From the NCBI GenBank assembly GCA_910585555.1, contig CAJUFU010000011.1, forward strand, positions 1 through 64,000: a stretch of DNA of 64,000 nt, read 5' to 3'. Position 1 is the first letter of the stretch; each line of letters opens with the position of its first letter. The notes under the pieces were generated by a model, which searched no databases, was not told where the DNA came from, and worked only from the letters and a program-made list of their open reading frames with translations. Source of the stretch: an uncultured Lachnospiraceae bacterium. GTDB lineage: Bacteria; Bacillota; Clostridia; Lachnospirales; Lachnospiraceae. This document shows positions 1 through 8,526 of this stretch, one piece after another. Both the position numbers and the translations under genes were made by a program.

Positions 1-40
1 AGTTTTTTGCTATACCCCATAAGAAAGAAATACCTTCTCT

Positions 41-72
41 AAAAAAGACAGTTTTGATAAACTGTCTTTTTT
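41..72. terminator. Bidirectional intrinsic terminator
   Basis: A 12-bp perfect stem (arms at 43-54 and 59-70, loop TGAT) has an A-run on its left side and a T-run on its right side. It can therefore end transcripts arriving from either direction. It probably closes a gene to the left of the window. Confidence 0.75.
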
Positions 73-92
73 ACCGTTTAGTGGTTCCACAC

Positions 93-121
93 TTGAATAT
101 CCATAATATATAAGATAAAAT
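93..121 (+). promoter_or_regulatory. SigA-type promoter for the GH13 gene
   Basis: TTGAAT (93-98) and TAAAAT (116-121) are separated by 17 bp. The promoter lies about 40 bp before the amylase start, which is preceded by an AAGGAAGG ribosome site. Confidence 0.6.
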
Positions 122-162
122 AGCAATATAAGTTTTTTGATGATTTATAAGGAAGGCTGAAT

Positions 163-2295
163 ATGGACATCAATCAATTTCAAAAGGCAGAAAAAAATCA
201 ACTTTATATGGCAGGTATGCGGCCGGTGTTTAACAGGAAAGCTCTGTTTTCAGATATGACAGAGGATTATGTATGTCCGCCGGAACCCAGCGCATACGAA
301 GAGGTTACGATTTATTTCCGTTCCGGCAGGAACAATATTGACAAAGTTTTTTTGGTTGACAAAGGGCAGAAGCATATCATGTCAAAAGTGGATTCCGACG
401 CGTATTTTGATTTCTATGCCCTCAGTATCCAGTTGGAAGATGAAAAATTAAGCTATTACTTTGAGGTACATGCGGGCAAGATTTCTTGCTATTTCGACAT
501 GCGGGGTGTCACGAAAGATATCAACGAATTCTATCATTTCCAATTAATTCCCGGATTTAAGACGCCAGATTGGGCTAAGGGCGCCGTTTTTTATCAGATA
601 TATGTGGACCGCTTTTATAATGGAGATCCCAGTAATGATGTGTTGACCAATGAGTATCAGTATATTGGGGATAAGACTGTCCGGGTGGAGGACTGGAATA
701 AGTATCCTGCAGCTATGGATGTGCGGGAATTCTATGGCGGCGATCTGCAGGGGGTACTTGATAAGATGGATTATCTGCAGGACTTGGGTGTGGATGTGAT
801 TTATTTCAATCCCTTGTTTGTGTCGCCCTCGAATCATAAGTATGATATTCAGGATTATGATTATATCGATCCCCATTTTGGGCGGATTGTGCATGATGAG
901 GGCGAGCTTCTGCGTCCGGATCAAAAAGAGAATCGTTTTGCCACCAGATATATCGACCGTATTTCCAATAAGGATAATCTGGAAGCCAGCAATGAACTTT
1001 TTGCCGAGGTGGTGAAAGAAGCGCACAGAAGAGGCATGAAAGTTATTTTGGACGGCGTGTTTAATCATTGCGGTTCCTTTAACAAATGGCTGGACAGAGA
1101 GCGGATTTATGAAAATGCCCCTGGTTATGAGAAGGGGGCGTACATTGACAAGGACAGCCCGTATCATAATTATTTCCAGTTCTTGGATGAAAATCGGTTT
1201 CCTTATAATGGGTCTTATGACGGCTGGTGGGGGCATGATACGCTGCCTAAGCTGAATTATGAGAATTCCAGACAGTTGTTGGACTATGTGCTTTATATTG
1301 GCAGAAAATGGGTATCTCCGCCTTACAATGCAGATGGATGGAGATTAGACGTGGCTGCAGATTTAGGGCATAGTCCGGAATTTAACCATTATTTCTGGCA
1401 GGAATTCCGCCGGGCGGTCAAGATGGCAAATCCCAATGCCATTATTTTGGCGGAGCATTACGGCAGTCCTAAGGATTGGCTGCAGGGCAAAGAGTGGGAT
1501 ACAGTCATGAATTATGATGCTTTCATGGAGCCGGTGACCTGGTTTTTGACAGGAATGCAGAAGCACAGCGACGATTACAGAGAAGATATGCGGGGCAATG
1601 CGGACAGCTTCTGGGGCGCCATGAGACACCACAGCGCGAATTTTACGACGCCGTCTCTTCTGGTGGCCATGAATGAACTGTCAAATCACGATCATTCCCG
1701 GTTTCTCACCAGGACGAATCATAAGGTGGGAAGGACCAATACCTTAGGGCCCCATGCGGCGAACGAGGGTGTCAATAAGGCGGTAATGCGTGAGGCCGTG
1801 GTGATTCAGATGACTTGGCCAGGCGCACCCACTATTTACTATGGTGATGAAGCAGGTGTCTGCGGATTTACGGATCCGGATAACAGACGGACGTATCCCT
1901 GGGGACATGAAGACCAGGAAATGATTGCTTTTCATAGAGATATTATTAGAATCCATAAATCTTATAAGGAATTTCTGACCGGTTCTTTAAAATATGTGGA
2001 CGCCGATTATAATGTGATAGCGTATGGCAGGTTTAATAAGACCGGGAAGTCGGTAATTATTATAAATAATAACGACTATGAGATTACCAGGGAATTGTCG
2101 GTGTGGTATCTGGGTATCCCTAGAGAATGTATGCTCAAGCAGCTGATTATAACTACGGCGGAGGGATATAGCACTGCGTTTAAGGAACATGCTGTGGTTG
2201 CGGGTAAAGTCCACATAACACTGCCGAAAACCTCGGCAATCATCCTCAGGTATACGGATGCTTCCAGCAGAAATTTTGTGCAGTTTGAGGGCTGA
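163..2295 (+). CDS. GH13 alpha-amylase family hydrolase (cyclomaltodextrinase/neopullulanase-like)
   Basis: A 710-residue glycoside hydrolase of family GH13, expected to cleave alpha-1,4 (and possibly alpha-1,6) bonds in maltodextrins. Residues about 1-125 resemble the N-terminal beta domain of neopullulanase-type enzymes. The catalytic barrel follows from about residue 140 (FYQIYVDRF). The catalytic triad is visible: nucleophile D396 in GWRLDVA, acid E431 in LAEHYG, and D510 in NHDHS. A C-terminal beta domain ends the protein. There is no signal peptide, so it is probably cytoplasmic and acts on imported oligosaccharides. The start has an AAGGAAGG site 7 bp upstream. The transglutaminase-like gene begins 2 bp after the stop, so the two are likely co-transcribed. 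Substrate specificity cannot be settled from sequence. Confidence 0.9.
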   Translation: MDINQFQKAEKNQLYMAGMRPVFNRKALFSDMTEDYVCPPEPSAYEEVTIYFRSGRNNIDKVFLVDKGQKHIMSKVDSDAYFDFYALSIQLEDEKLSYYFEVHAGKISCYFDMRGVTKDINEFYHFQLIPGFKTPDWAKGAVFYQIYVDRFYNGDPSNDVLTNEYQYIGDKTVRVEDWNKYPAAMDVREFYGGDLQGVLDKMDYLQDLGVDVIYFNPLFVSPSNHKYDIQDYDYIDPHFGRIVHDEGELLRPDQKENRFATRYIDRISNKDNLEASNELFAEVVKEAHRRGMKVILDGVFNHCGSFNKWLDRERIYENAPGYEKGAYIDKDSPYHNYFQFLDENRFPYNGSYDGWWGHDTLPKLNYENSRQLLDYVLYIGRKWVSPPYNADGWRLDVAADLGHSPEFNHYFWQEFRRAVKMANPNAIILAEHYGSPKDWLQGKEWDTVMNYDAFMEPVTWFLTGMQKHSDDYREDMRGNADSFWGAMRHHSANFTTPSLLVAMNELSNHDHSRFLTRTNHKVGRTNTLGPHAANEGVNKAVMREAVVIQMTWPGAPTIYYGDEAGVCGFTDPDNRRTYPWGHEDQEMIAFHRDIIRIHKSYKEFLTGSLKYVDADYNVIAYGRFNKTGKSVIIINNNDYEITRELSVWYLGIPRECMLKQLIITTAEGYSTAFKEHAVVAGKVHITLPKTSAIILRYTDASSRNFVQFEG

Positions 2296-2297
2296 TC

Positions 2298-3527
2298 ATG
2301 AATATACTGAAGAAGATTTTAGGGGTTATTGCAGTTTTGACGGCACTTATGTGCATACTGATTTTATTGTGTGCCCTTAATCCGAATATCACAAAGAAAC
2401 TGGCGGATTTCATAGCGGGAGACGCATCGCCGAAGCAGACACAACAGGAGGAGATTTCTCAGTCCGGGGAGGATGAAGAATCTTTATCTGGGGATGCGTC
2501 GGAAGAGGAAGATGCGGCACCTGCACAGGAGGCGGAAATCTTACCCGAACCGGAAGAAGAGCAGCCCACAGAGGCAGTGGAGAGCCGACAAGAAGAACCT
2601 TCCGAGGAAGAGCCGCAAGAAACGGTTGTCAAAGGTTTGAACGGTTACGAGGTGCCTTCAGAATCTCAGATTGCCGTACCGGAAGCAGTCAGCGGTAAAT
2701 CAGGAGGATTTCAGCCGATCACGGAAAAGTCGGAGGAGCTGCCTGATACAGAGGGCGATACCTATGTCAGTGAATTGGGATATGGACAGTTGGGGGACGA
2801 ATATACCTTTGACCCGGCGTTTTATCCCTACTATGCAATGTTAGATGATAAGGGGCAGCATTTATACCGGCAGATTTTTGCAAATGCCAATGCGTTCAAC
2901 GGCGCTTTCGCACCCATTGAGGCTGTGCCGGTATCGGAGATTAAAAATGCCATTATGGCGGTCTATAATGACCATCCGGAATTGTTTTGGCTGAATACGG
3001 CTTTTGTCTGCAAGTATGACAAAAATAAAATCTGTGCGGAGTTGGAATTGGAGTTTAACATCACACAAGAAGAGTTCCCGGAAACATCAACCCAATTTTA
3101 TAATACAGTAAATACCATACTGACGCAGGTTCAGAATTTGAGCAGTTATGAAAAGGGAAGGCGGGTACACGATATTCTGATTGAAAAGATAGAATATGAT
3201 AAAGGCGCCGCTATGAACCAAAGTGCCTACAGTGCATTGGTGGAAGGAAAGAGCGTGTGCGCCGGTTATGCCAGGGCCTATCAATATCTTATGCAGAGAC
3301 TGGGGATTCCCTGTTATTACTGTACCGGTTTCGCAGGAGAAGACCATGCTTGGAATATTGTGGGTTTGGATGACGGCTACTATAACGTGGACGTAACCTG
3401 GGATGATACGCCTGGGGGCGAGTACGATTACTTTAATAAGACGGATGAAGATTATGCGGATACCCATGTCAGAAGGGACTTGTCGGTGAATCTGCCCAAA
3501 TGCGAGGGTCAAAGATATGCTTCTTAA
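2298..3527 (+). CDS. Membrane-anchored transglutaminase-like protein
   Basis: A 409-residue protein with one N-terminal membrane segment (about residues 8-28). An acidic, Glu/Pro-rich linker follows (about 40-115), then an extracytoplasmic domain ending in a transglutaminase/protease-like fold. The Cys-His-Asp triad of that superfamily is present: C321 in GKSVCAGY, H350 in DHAWN and D365 in NVDVTWDD. Bacterial members of this fold include peptidases and proteins of the cell envelope, and the substrate is unknown here. The gene follows the amylase by 2 bp and overlaps the next gene by 11 bp, so three genes probably form one transcript. The link to starch use is positional only. Confidence 0.8.
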   Translation: MNILKKILGVIAVLTALMCILILLCALNPNITKKLADFIAGDASPKQTQQEEISQSGEDEESLSGDASEEEDAAPAQEAEILPEPEEEQPTEAVESRQEEPSEEEPQETVVKGLNGYEVPSESQIAVPEAVSGKSGGFQPITEKSEELPDTEGDTYVSELGYGQLGDEYTFDPAFYPYYAMLDDKGQHLYRQIFANANAFNGAFAPIEAVPVSEIKNAIMAVYNDHPELFWLNTAFVCKYDKNKICAELELEFNITQEEFPETSTQFYNTVNTILTQVQNLSSYEKGRRVHDILIEKIEYDKGAAMNQSAYSALVEGKSVCAGYARAYQYLMQRLGIPCYYCTGFAGEDHAWNIVGLDDGYYNVDVTWDDTPGGEYDYFNKTDEDYADTHVRRDLSVNLPKCEGQRYAS

Positions 3528-3819
3528 TGAAGATTTGATTTATGAAGTCTTGTCTGTGGTGGAGGAAATTCCAGAAGGAAAAGTAGCTTCTTACGGACAG
3601 ATTGCAAAGCTGATAGGCCAAGATAACAATGCAAGACTAGTAGGAAAGGTCTTAAGCCGTGCAGAATATTATGGAAGCTATCCCTGCCACAGGGTTGTAA
3701 ACCACGCGGGCCGTTTGGCGCCGCACTGGGCAGGGCAGCGGGATTTGCTATTAAAAGAAGGTGTCAGCTTTAAAGAAAATGGCTGTGTCGATATGAGGAA
3801 TCATCAATGGGAGTGCTGA
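3517..3819 (+). CDS. MGMT/alkyltransferase-like DNA-binding protein
   Basis: A 100-residue protein equal to the DNA-binding/active-site domain of O6-alkylguanine-DNA alkyltransferase, without the N-terminal domain. It shows the helix-turn-helix region (KVASYGQIAKLIG) and a PCHRVV motif with the acceptor cysteine at residue 57. Alkyltransferase-like (Atl) proteins of this size usually carry Trp or another residue at that site. Here the Cys is retained, so direct repair remains possible. The start overlaps the end of the transglutaminase-like gene by 11 bp. The 3' end overlaps the convergent FtsX-domain gene by 16 bp. Real DNA repair activity is inferred from the motif. Confidence 0.85.
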   Translation: MLLNEDLIYEVLSVVEEIPEGKVASYGQIAKLIGQDNNARLVGKVLSRAEYYGSYPCHRVVNHAGRLAPHWAGQRDLLLKEGVSFKENGCVDMRNHQWEC

Positions 3820-4337
3820 GAGCGCTCCTCTTTTAATTCCGAAAGATTCTGTACAAGGCGTACCCCATCCATCTGCTTGATTTTATCACGGATTGCCTGG
3901 GTATCGGCGTTTAAACTTACGCTGAGACGATAGTTAAAGGAATCCTTTAGGGGATTTTCGCTAAAGGCATCGGCGACGCCGTCCAGATATTTTGTACGGA
4001 ATTCTTCCCACGCCTCCTCTCCGCTTACAAAATAGCAGGAAGTGATGCCGGGAATCTGTGTAAGTTCTTCTCCGATATGGTCAATCTCCGCCTGAGAAAG
4101 AGAAGCATCCATAAAAACTGCCAGGTTCTTTTCCTGATACACATTGTAGGCCGCATATGAGGTAGTTCCTGTAACAATAACCAGAAAGGCAGCAATCAGG
4201 GCCATGGCCAGTCTAGAATAGTGTGTGTAAGGAAAGCGCTTTATCTGGGCGGCGCTGCAGTTGCGCAATAATGTGTCCGCCAGTTCGGGCGGCATGGTGA
4301 TAGCGTTCTTGATCTGTGTCATATCGTTTTGATTCAT
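3804..4337 (-). CDS. Membrane anti-sigma-like protein with FtsX-type extracellular domain
   Basis: A 177-residue single-pass protein. About 42 residues are predicted cytoplasmic, a membrane segment spans about 43-65, and an extracytoplasmic domain covers about 70-165. That domain matches the FtsX extracellular domain: LAVFMDASLSQAEI, IPGITSCYFVSGEEAWEEF, NPLKDSFNYRLSV and a closing MDGVRLVQNL. The four-helix FtsX permease part is absent. The start overlaps the stop of the upstream ECF sigma gene by 4 bp (ATGA), the usual arrangement for sigma/anti-sigma pairs. The anti-sigma role is inferred from position and topology. No zinc-binding anti-sigma motif is visible in the short N-terminus. In FtsEX, this domain links the membrane to peptidoglycan hydrolases. 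Confidence 0.75.
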   Translation of the reverse strand: MNQNDMTQIKNAITMPPELADTLLRNCSAAQIKRFPYTHYSRLAMALIAAFLVIVTGTTSYAAYNVYQEKNLAVFMDASLSQAEIDHIGEELTQIPGITSCYFVSGEEAWEEFRTKYLDGVADAFSENPLKDSFNYRLSVSLNADTQAIRDKIKQMDGVRLVQNLSELKEERSQHSH

Positions 4338-4888
4338 AAGTGATAACCCTCCTTCTTTGCGTTAGTCAGTTTGGTGATTGGGTGTTGTAAATTGCCTGTT
4401 ACAAAGCCAGGTGATGCATATTCATCCTGGATGACAATCTTAAGAGCTTCCCGTCCGCGTTGAAGCCGCTTTTTGACTGCATTTGATGAAATTTTCAAAA
4501 TCTGTGCAATCTCTGTGACGGAATAACCCTCAAAATAATGCAGAATCAGCACGGTTTTATACTTGGCGGGCAGAGCGTAGAGCTCTTCTAGCTGATTTTT
4601 TTGTTCCGGACAGGGCAGGCATTCTTTCAGGGATTCTATATCCGTGTAAGCATGTCTCTTACGGAATCTGAGAAAATCCATACAACAATTCGTCGTAACC
4701 CTAAAAAGCCACGCCTTTTCATGTTCTCCAGACTGGAAAGCAGGTGACTTTTCCAGATATCGGAGCAGAACTTCCTGTAAAATATCCTGCACATCGTGAG
4801 GATTTCCGACTAGCAGGCAAGCGCTTCGATAAAGTGCGCTGCCGTGGGATTGCAGGATGCGTTTTACATCTGTTTCACTTTTGTGCAT
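4334..4888 (-). CDS. ECF RNA polymerase sigma factor
   Basis: A 184-residue group IV sigma factor. Region 2 is visible at about residues 18-75 (DVQDILQEVLLRYL, then KAWLFRVTTNCCMDFLR). Region 4 lies at about 105-155 (LPAKYKTVLILHYFEGYSVTEIA with a helix-turn-helix and KKRLQRGREALK). It overlaps by 4 bp the gene for a membrane protein with an FtsX-type domain, which probably holds it at the membrane until an envelope signal arrives. An ATG preceded by GGAAG on the reverse strand supports the start. Upstream, on the reverse strand, lies GCAACCT (4942-4948), similar to the -35 of another ECF system at 7055. The -10 is not clear. Confidence 0.9.
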   Translation of the reverse strand: MHKSETDVKRILQSHGSALYRSACLLVGNPHDVQDILQEVLLRYLEKSPAFQSGEHEKAWLFRVTTNCCMDFLRFRKRHAYTDIESLKECLPCPEQKNQLEELYALPAKYKTVLILHYFEGYSVTEIAQILKISSNAVKKRLQRGREALKIVIQDEYASPGFVTGNLQHPITKLTNAKKEGYHL

Positions 4889-5217
4889 GTCAGGTTCTTC
4901 CTTTCTTATCTTTTAGAGGCCTCTTGACCTATATACGAACAAGGTTGCTAAAAGGTGACTGGAAAAATTGCGTATGTCATAACTTATTTTATATTATAAC
5001 AGACAAGAGATTTTCTATTGTGGGATTTAAAATAAATATGAAATAATAAACAGTACGTTTTCACATGTCAGCTGGAAGTTAGAGTAAGATTGACTTGAAA
5101 AGGAACAATTCCTATAATAGAAGGATAAGTGGAATTTAGCGTATATTTGGATTTGCCTGGTTATGGAAAATGAGACAGACAGGCTTAAAGCTGCCAATAT
5201 AGGATGAAAGGAAGAGT
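4889..5217. other. Divergent intergenic region, sigma factor / GNAT
   Basis: This 329-bp gap separates the reverse-strand ECF sigma gene from the forward GNAT gene. It holds the GNAT promoter (5090-5118) and a GCAACCT-like motif for the reverse gene (4942-4948). I see no supported small gene or RNA in it. Confidence 0.6.
5090..5118 (+). promoter_or_regulatory. SigA-type promoter for the GNAT gene
   Basis: TTGACT (5090-5095) and a perfect TATAAT (5113-5118) are separated by exactly 17 bp, about 100 bp upstream of the GNAT start. Confidence 0.75.
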
Positions 5218-5985
5218 ATGACAAATCAAGAAATACTGCAGTGCGCACTAAAACAATCCGCCATAGATTTGCATTGTGCGCCGGAAGATTTTCTGGCGGC
5301 CGAAAATAAAATTGTGGTTTCGGAAAAAAATGAGGGTGCCAGACGTTATCTGACACTGCCTTTTTCCTGTCAGTTGGTGTCTTATGGAAACAACGTGGTG
5401 GCGTCTATTGATGAAAAACTGCAGGATGTGACAGCCGAATATATCAATAAATATCCGGTAGAACATCTTTTTGAGACGCCCCATATGCAGGTAATCAACA
5501 CGGCGCTAATGAAGTTTGGTCTGCAGATTTGCTTTATGGCGGAATATTTTCTACCGGACACAGATGCACTCAAACCATTATCCTGCCTTTATGAAATGCG
5601 GTTATTAGAACAGAAGGACTTTAAAGAGTTATATCTGCCGGAATGGAGCAATGCTTTATCAGAGGAAAGAAAAGCTTTGGATGTGTTGGGTGTGGGGGCT
5701 TATGAGAAAGATAAACTGATTGGACTGGCAGGTTGTTCCGCGGATTGTGAGACAATGTGGCAGATTGGAGTGGATGTTTTGCCGTCTTACCGCAGGCAGG
5801 GAATTGCCGCGGCGTTGACGGCGAGGCTTGCGTTAGAGACCTTTGCGTGCGGTAAGGTGCCTTTCTACTGTGCGGCATGGTCGAATATTAAGTCTGTCCG
5901 CAATGCGATCCGGGCAGGATTTCGACCGGCATGGGTGGAGATGACGGCAAGAGAGATTGATTTTGTGGAAAAAATGAATCAGTAA
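5218..5985 (+). CDS. GNAT-family N-acetyltransferase
   Basis: A 255-residue protein with an N-terminal half of unrecognised fold and a C-terminal GNAT acetyltransferase domain from about residue 125. The acetyl-CoA pyrophosphate-binding motif is visible as VDVLPSYRRQGIAAALTARL. It is followed by the usual AWSNIKSVRNAIRAGFRP segment of motif B. Such proteins transfer acetyl groups from acetyl-CoA to an amine, and the substrate cannot be told. The start has AGGAAG about 6 bp upstream and a strong promoter further up. Threonine aldolase follows 29 bp later with its own ribosome site and may share the transcript. Confidence 0.8.
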   Translation: MTNQEILQCALKQSAIDLHCAPEDFLAAENKIVVSEKNEGARRYLTLPFSCQLVSYGNNVVASIDEKLQDVTAEYINKYPVEHLFETPHMQVINTALMKFGLQICFMAEYFLPDTDALKPLSCLYEMRLLEQKDFKELYLPEWSNALSEERKALDVLGVGAYEKDKLIGLAGCSADCETMWQIGVDVLPSYRRQGIAAALTARLALETFACGKVPFYCAAWSNIKSVRNAIRAGFRPAWVEMTAREIDFVEKMNQ

Positions 5986-6014
5986 GAAGAGCTTATAGCA
6001 GAGAGGAGATTATT

Positions 6015-7049
6015 ATGTTATCGTTTGAATGTGATTATAACAAAGGGGCCCACAGAAAAATTTTAGAGCGTTTGTTGGAGACCAACGAGGAGGCAGTGCC
6101 CGGTTATGGCAATGACTGTTACTGCGAAAGTGCCAAAGAAAAAATAAGGAAAGCCTGTGACTGCAAAGATGCGGAAATCTTTTTCCTGGCGGGAGGAACC
6201 CAGACCAACATGCTGGTAGTCAGTACCATGCTCAAACCATACGAAGGTGTGGTTGCGGCCACAACTGGTCATGTCAGTGTCCATGAAGCGGGAGCCATTG
6301 AGCACAGTGGGCACAAGGTGTTGGAGATTCCCGGCCATGAGGGAAAAATGGATGCAAAGGAGTTGGAACGGTATCTGGAACGATATTGGAACGATAGCAG
6401 TCATGAGCATATGGTATTTCCGGGCATGGTATATATTTCTCATCCAACGGAATATGGTACATTGTATACCAAGGCAGAGTTGGAAGCTTTATCCCATGTG
6501 TGCGGAACATATAAGATACCGCTTTATTTGGACGGTGCAAGGCTTGGATACGGTCTGATGAGCAAGAATACCGATGTCACACTTCCCATGATTGCCAAGT
6601 ATTGTGACGTGTTTTATATCGGCGGCACAAAGGTGGGAGCTTTGTGCGGAGAAGCAGTGGTTTTTACCAGGCATAATATGCCTGCCCATTTCCTGACAAT
6701 GGTTAAACAGCAGGGCGCACTTTTGGCAAAGGGACGTCTTCTGGGCGTGCAATTTGATACGCTCTTTACGGATGACTTGTACTGCCAAATCAGCAGACAG
6801 GCCATTGAGATGGCGGAACGTCTGAAAGCGTTGTTCCAGGAAAAAGGGTATCCTTTCTTTCTTGATTCTCCCACGAACCAGCAGTTTATTATTTTGGAAA
6901 ATGAAGAAATGGAGCGACTGCAGAAACAAGTGCGATTTGATATTTGGGAACCATATGATGAGACACATACGGTAGTGCGCTTCGCGACAAGTTACGCCAC
7001 TGTCGTGGAGGATATTGAAAATCTGCGGAAGGTGATTGAGAGTATATAA
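6015..7049 (+). CDS. Low-specificity L-threonine aldolase family protein (PLP)
   Basis: A 344-residue fold-type I PLP enzyme of the threonine aldolase/beta-eliminating lyase family, near full family length. It would cleave L-threonine or L-allo-threonine to glycine and acetaldehyde. Visible landmarks are the FLAGGTQTNM phosphate-binding region, LYLDGARLGYG with the PLP-contacting Asp, and FYIGGTKVGALCGEA carrying the presumed Schiff-base lysine. GAGAGGAGAT precedes the ATG. The gene sits between a GNAT protein and an ECF sigma operon with no obvious functional link. A role in glycine supply or threonine catabolism is inferred from the family. Confidence 0.88.
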   Translation: MLSFECDYNKGAHRKILERLLETNEEAVPGYGNDCYCESAKEKIRKACDCKDAEIFFLAGGTQTNMLVVSTMLKPYEGVVAATTGHVSVHEAGAIEHSGHKVLEIPGHEGKMDAKELERYLERYWNDSSHEHMVFPGMVYISHPTEYGTLYTKAELEALSHVCGTYKIPLYLDGARLGYGLMSKNTDVTLPMIAKYCDVFYIGGTKVGALCGEAVVFTRHNMPAHFLTMVKQQGALLAKGRLLGVQFDTLFTDDLYCQISRQAIEMAERLKALFQEKGYPFFLDSPTNQQFIILENEEMERLQKQVRFDIWEPYDETHTVVRFATSYATVVEDIENLRKVIESI

Positions 7050-7054
7050 AATCT

Positions 7055-7091
7055 GCAACCTCTTACAACACTGAAAGGTATTAAAAATAGA
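7055..7091 (+). promoter_or_regulatory. ECF-type promoter motif, copy 1
   Basis: GCAACCT (7055-7061), a 16-bp spacer and GTATTAA (7078-7084) lie just before an ECF sigma gene. The block CTGAAAGGTATTAA plus a TAGA three bases later recurs at the same spacing before the VWA lipoprotein gene (8527-8563). Such a shared AAC-containing -35 and matching -10 is typical of an autoregulated ECF sigma regulon. The assignment to the adjacent sigma factor is inferred. Confidence 0.65.
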
Positions 7092-7125
7092 GTGGCAGTT
7101 CAGAACGCTGACAGGGTGGACTTGT

Positions 7126-7608
7126 ATGACGAATGAGGAACAAATCACGACAGAAAACGCGGTGGACAGGTATGCTGATATGGTATATCGGCTGGCATTG
7201 TCGCAGATGAAAAACAGAACCGATGCGGACGACCTTTTTCAGGAGGTATTTATCCGGCTGGTCAGCCATATTCAGGAACTTACTTCCTGGGAACATGTGA
7301 AAGCGTGGCTGATTCGGGTGACGATAAACTGTGCTAAGAAGCATTATGATCAATACTGGAATAAAAAGGTAGATTTTATGGAGGATACAGAGCAATACCA
7401 AGGGGCAGAAGCTTATGAGCCTCCGGAGGAGCATCCGGTCAGACAGGCGGTGGCTAAATTACCGCCCAAATACAGGCTGGCGGTGCATCTTTTCTATTTT
7501 GAAGAATTATCGGTGGCGGAAATAGCACAGATGACGGAACAGAAAGAGAGCACAGTCAAGTCACAATTGCATCGGGCCAGAGAAATGCTAAAGGGTTTAT
7601 TAGACTGA
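7126..7608 (+). CDS. ECF RNA polymerase sigma factor
   Basis: A 160-residue ECF sigma factor. Region 2 is at about residues 14-70 (DADDLFQEVFIRLV and KAWLIRVTINCAKKHY). Region 4 is at about 105-155 (LPPKYRLAVHLFYFEELSVAEIA and TVKSQLHRAREMLK). It lies directly downstream of the ECF-like promoter motif at 7055, consistent with autoregulation. An acidic single-pass membrane protein follows 37 bp later and is the likely regulator. The lipoprotein gene beyond it has a second copy of the motif. GGTGG upstream is a modest ribosome site. Confidence 0.9.
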   Translation: MTNEEQITTENAVDRYADMVYRLALSQMKNRTDADDLFQEVFIRLVSHIQELTSWEHVKAWLIRVTINCAKKHYDQYWNKKVDFMEDTEQYQGAEAYEPPEEHPVRQAVAKLPPKYRLAVHLFYFEELSVAEIAQMTEQKESTVKSQLHRAREMLKGLLD

Positions 7609-7645
7609 TTAGACCAACCAGCCGTAGAAAGAGGAATGATAGACT

Positions 7646-8518
7646 ATGATAGATCAGTATAAAAACGAAACTGCACAGATACATGCGCCTGCGGCGCTGA
7701 TTGAAAAGACCAAGGCGGCAGTGCGGGTGGAAGAGGCACGTATAGGAAGGGAACAGGTCAGCCAGAATCCGATGCCGGTATCAGGGGTAACTTCCGCCGA
7801 TTATGCGGCATACCAGAAGAAGTATTTCCGGCATAAATGGACTTACGCTCTGACAGCCGCAGCAGCAGTGGTGCTGTTGTTATCTGTGTCTCTGGCTATG
7901 AGAGGTTCTTTGAGTGATAGATTTATAGGGGGCCGGACGACCGCAGACGGGGCCATGATGGCAGAAGAGGCGCCAGCGGATGAAGATGGAACCAGTGCAG
8001 AAATGATGGAGGAGACAGAAAGCGGAGCGGCAGACAGTACTGCGGGAGAAATGAGTGGAGGGATTCAGGACAGTACGGCAGATGCGGCACCGGAGGATAT
8101 GGGGAACTCTATGGTTTCGGAAGATACTGCCGGAGCTGTGTCGGAATCTGCTGCGGAAAAGATGGAGAGAGCGGAGGCGTCTGCAGAGGCACCAGTGGCG
8201 GATTATGCCGGTGAGGATACAGAGTGCGACATGGTGCAGGAGGATGTGGAAAAGAAAGAAGCGAAACCATTCCGGACTGTAAAAGACAGCCGCCTTAGAA
8301 TAGAAGCTGTGGAAGAAAAGCCACCTTTTTATGATAATCCGGAAACTCAGGATATTGTTTATGAGGGGCTGACTTTCCGTGTCATGCAAGAGGAAGAGGG
8401 CTGGATGGCGTATGTAGAAACGGCAGATGGAACAGCTTATGTGATAAACGGGACAGTTGAGGAGTTAGATAGTTTTTTAAAAGAGGGATTTGAGGAATTA
8501 GAGAAAAGAAAAAAATAA
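7646..8518 (+). CDS. Single-pass membrane protein, probable anti-sigma partner
   Basis: A 290-residue protein of no recognised family. The first 64 residues are predicted cytoplasmic and charged, and one membrane helix spans about 65-85. A low-complexity acidic segment rich in Glu, Ala, Met and Ser follows (about 95-200), then a compact C-terminal part of about 85 residues. The topology and the position directly after an ECF sigma gene suggest an anti-sigma or sigma-tethering role, but no known anti-sigma zinc motif is visible. The acidic extracytoplasmic segment resembles the composition of the N-terminal region of the following VWA lipoprotein. Both may face the same envelope compartment. 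Confidence 0.6.
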   Translation: MIDQYKNETAQIHAPAALIEKTKAAVRVEEARIGREQVSQNPMPVSGVTSADYAAYQKKYFRHKWTYALTAAAAVVLLLSVSLAMRGSLSDRFIGGRTTADGAMMAEEAPADEDGTSAEMMEETESGAADSTAGEMSGGIQDSTADAAPEDMGNSMVSEDTAGAVSESAAEKMERAEASAEAPVADYAGEDTECDMVQEDVEKKEAKPFRTVKDSRLRIEAVEEKPPFYDNPETQDIVYEGLTFRVMQEEEGWMAYVETADGTAYVINGTVEELDSFLKEGFEELEKRKK

Positions 8519-8526
8519 CTATTTTT

